Part shown: one piece after another, positions 4,845-5,992 of the stretch | How positions within the stretch are numbered: the stretch's first letter is position 1 | Layout: every line of letters begins with the position of its first letter | Assembly: GCA_947476515.1 (NCBI GenBank) | Contig: CANJQZ010000131.1 | Location: 1-5,992, forward strand | Length of the DNA: 5,992 nt | DNA from: Flavobacteriales bacterium | GTDB lineage: Bacteria > Bacteroidota > Bacteroidia > Flavobacteriales_D > Crocinitomicaceae | Reading direction: 5' to 3' | Made by a program: the position numbers and the translations under genes | The notes under the pieces: generated by a model | What the model was told of the DNA's origin: nothing | Databases searched by the model: none | Seen by the model: only the letters and a program-made list of their open reading frames with translations

Positions 4845-5992
4845 ATGGAAAACACCTTGCACATTGAGGCTACGCTTGAACAAGCAATTGAATTAGGTCT
4901 TCGGGCCGATGAGTTTGAAATGATTAAAGAAATTCTTGGTCGAACACCAAATTTTACAGAGACTGCGATTTATTCTGTGATGTGGTCTGAACACTGTTCT
5001 TATAAAAATTCAATCCTTTGGTTAAAGACATTACCCAAGGATGGACCACACATGTTAATTAAAGCAGGGGAAGAGAACGCTGGTTTGGTTGATATTGGTG
5101 GTGGTTTAGGATGTGTATTCAAAATCGAATCTCATAATCATCCTAGTGCTTTAGAACCTTATCAAGGTGCTGCAACTGGAGTAGGGGGAATCAATCGCGA
5201 TATTTTTACCATGGGTGCTAGACCAATTGCTCAATTGAATTCTTTGCGTTTTGGAAATATCCAAGAGGCTAGAACCAAGTGGTTGGTGAAAGGAGTGGTT
5301 AAAGGAATTGGTGATTATGGAAATGCTTTTGGTATTCCAATTGTTGGAGGTGAAGTTTTCTTTGATGAATCATACAATACCAATCCCCTAGTAAATGCGT
5401 TTTCAGCAGGTATTATTGATACCAAGAAAATAATTTCGGCTACTGCTAAAGGTCCTGGGAATCCTGTATTCATAGTGGGTTCTGCCACTGGAAAAGATGG
5501 TATTGCAGGTGCAGCATTTGCATCGAAAGATATTACAGAAGATTCTGCTAATGACTTACCTTCAGTTCAAGTAGGGGATCCATTTATGGAAAAATTATTA
5601 CTAGAGGCAACAATGGAATTGGCTACTACTAATGCCATTGTTGGGATGCAAGATATGGGTGCAGCGGGAATTACTTGTTCTACATGTGAGATGTCTGCTG
5701 CTGGAAATGTTGGAATGGAAATAAATCTTGATTTGGTTCCAACAAGACAACAAAACATGCTTCCGTATGAAATACTTTTGTCTGAATCGCAAGAGCGTAT
5801 GCTTGTTGTGGTAAGAAAAGGAGAAGAAGAAACTGTTAAAGCTATTTTTGATAAATGGGATTTACATGCTGCTGAGATTGGAAAAGTAACTGATTCTGGT
5901 CGTATTCGCTATTACATGCACGATCAACTGGTTGGAGATGTTCCTGCAGAATCATTGGTACTTGGTGGAGGTGCTCCTCAATATAAAAGAGA
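4845..5992 (+). CDS. purL: Phosphoribosylformylglycinamidine synthase subunit PurL (small type), N-terminal part
   Basis: PurL makes formylglycinamidine ribonucleotide from formylglycinamide ribonucleotide, ATP and ammonia, the fourth step of purine synthesis. In the small type the ammonia comes from a separate PurQ, bridged by PurS. From the ATG at 4845, 382 codons are open to the right edge, about half of the roughly 740 expected. Visible landmarks are ILGRTPNFTE, the catalytic-histidine segment MWSEHCSYKNS (His50), the ATP/Mg-binding KIESHNHPSALEPYQGAATG (about 93-112), RDIFTMGARP, GIPIVGGE, VQVGDPFMEKLL, QDMGAAG and LSESQERML. These cover the first AIRS N-domain and C-domain. The protein starts almost directly with the linker, with no long FGAR-specific N-terminal domain, so this is the small form. 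An in-frame ATG at 4830 would add MQKLD; the later ATG is chosen because the promoter appears to start transcription past 4830 and it has an A-rich leader. purS and purQ are not in the window. Confidence 0.95.
   Translation, partial: MENTLHIEATLEQAIELGLRADEFEMIKEILGRTPNFTETAIYSVMWSEHCSYKNSILWLKTLPKDGPHMLIKAGEENAGLVDIGGGLGCVFKIESHNHPSALEPYQGAATGVGGINRDIFTMGARPIAQLNSLRFGNIQEARTKWLVKGVVKGIGDYGNAFGIPIVGGEVFFDESYNTNPLVNAFSAGIIDTKKIISATAKGPGNPVFIVGSATGKDGIAGAAFASKDITEDSANDLPSVQVGDPFMEKLLLEATMELATTNAIVGMQDMGAAGITCSTCEMSAAGNVGMEINLDLVPTRQQNMLPYEILLSESQERMLVVVRKGEEETVKAIFDKWDLHAAEIGKVTDSGRIRYYMHDQLVGDVPAESLVLGGGAPQYKR

Noticed and set aside
5567..5792. Two overlapping minus-strand open frames of 63 codons each
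   Set aside because: Both are antisense to the AIRS domain of purL, which reads through as a highly conserved protein.
1..5992. CRISPR array, tRNA or rRNA gene, insertion sequence or defence cassette
   Set aside because: No regularly spaced repeats, cloverleaf, transposase reading or terminal inverted repeats were seen on either strand.

Overview
The window looks like chromosomal DNA from an AT-rich member of the Bacteroidota. Three things point there. The large secreted protein ends in a type IX secretion (T9SS) sorting domain. The non-coding gaps carry -7 boxes of the Bacteroidota form TAnnTTTG and lack clear Shine-Dalgarno sites. The start of DnaK and the Trp-containing Lpd redox motif read like proteins of that phylum. 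A free-standing small-type PurL argues weakly against the Flavobacteriaceae, which usually have the long fused enzyme. I cannot name a genus.

Layout. On the minus strand, from right to left: lpd (dihydrolipoamide dehydrogenase, 4644 to 3253), a 13-bp-stem terminator-like hairpin (3235 to 3199), a 1002-residue secreted lamin-tail/CotH-kinase-like protein (3198 to 190), a 137-bp regulatory gap, and the first 17 codons of dnaK (52 to 1), which runs off the left edge. On the plus strand, purL starts near 4845 and runs off the right edge. It is divergent from lpd across a gap of about 200 bp that holds both promoters.

How the genes work together. lpd, purL and dnaK are housekeeping genes: the E3 subunit of 2-oxoacid dehydrogenases, step four of purine synthesis, and the Hsp70 chaperone. 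The CotH-type protein is an accessory exported protein placed between two of them, and nothing visible ties it functionally to either. The parts most worth a second look are the non-coding signals and the layout of the secreted protein. The signals are a sigma-54-like element with TGTCA half-sites before dnaK, a terminator flush against a start codon, a 14-bp palindrome at the lpd promoter, and a purL promoter that bears on the start codon. In the secreted protein, a lamin-tail domain appears split by an inserted module whose two halves seem to be in swapped order. I see no CRISPR array, tRNA, rRNA, insertion sequence or defence system, and no evidence of a wholly new system.
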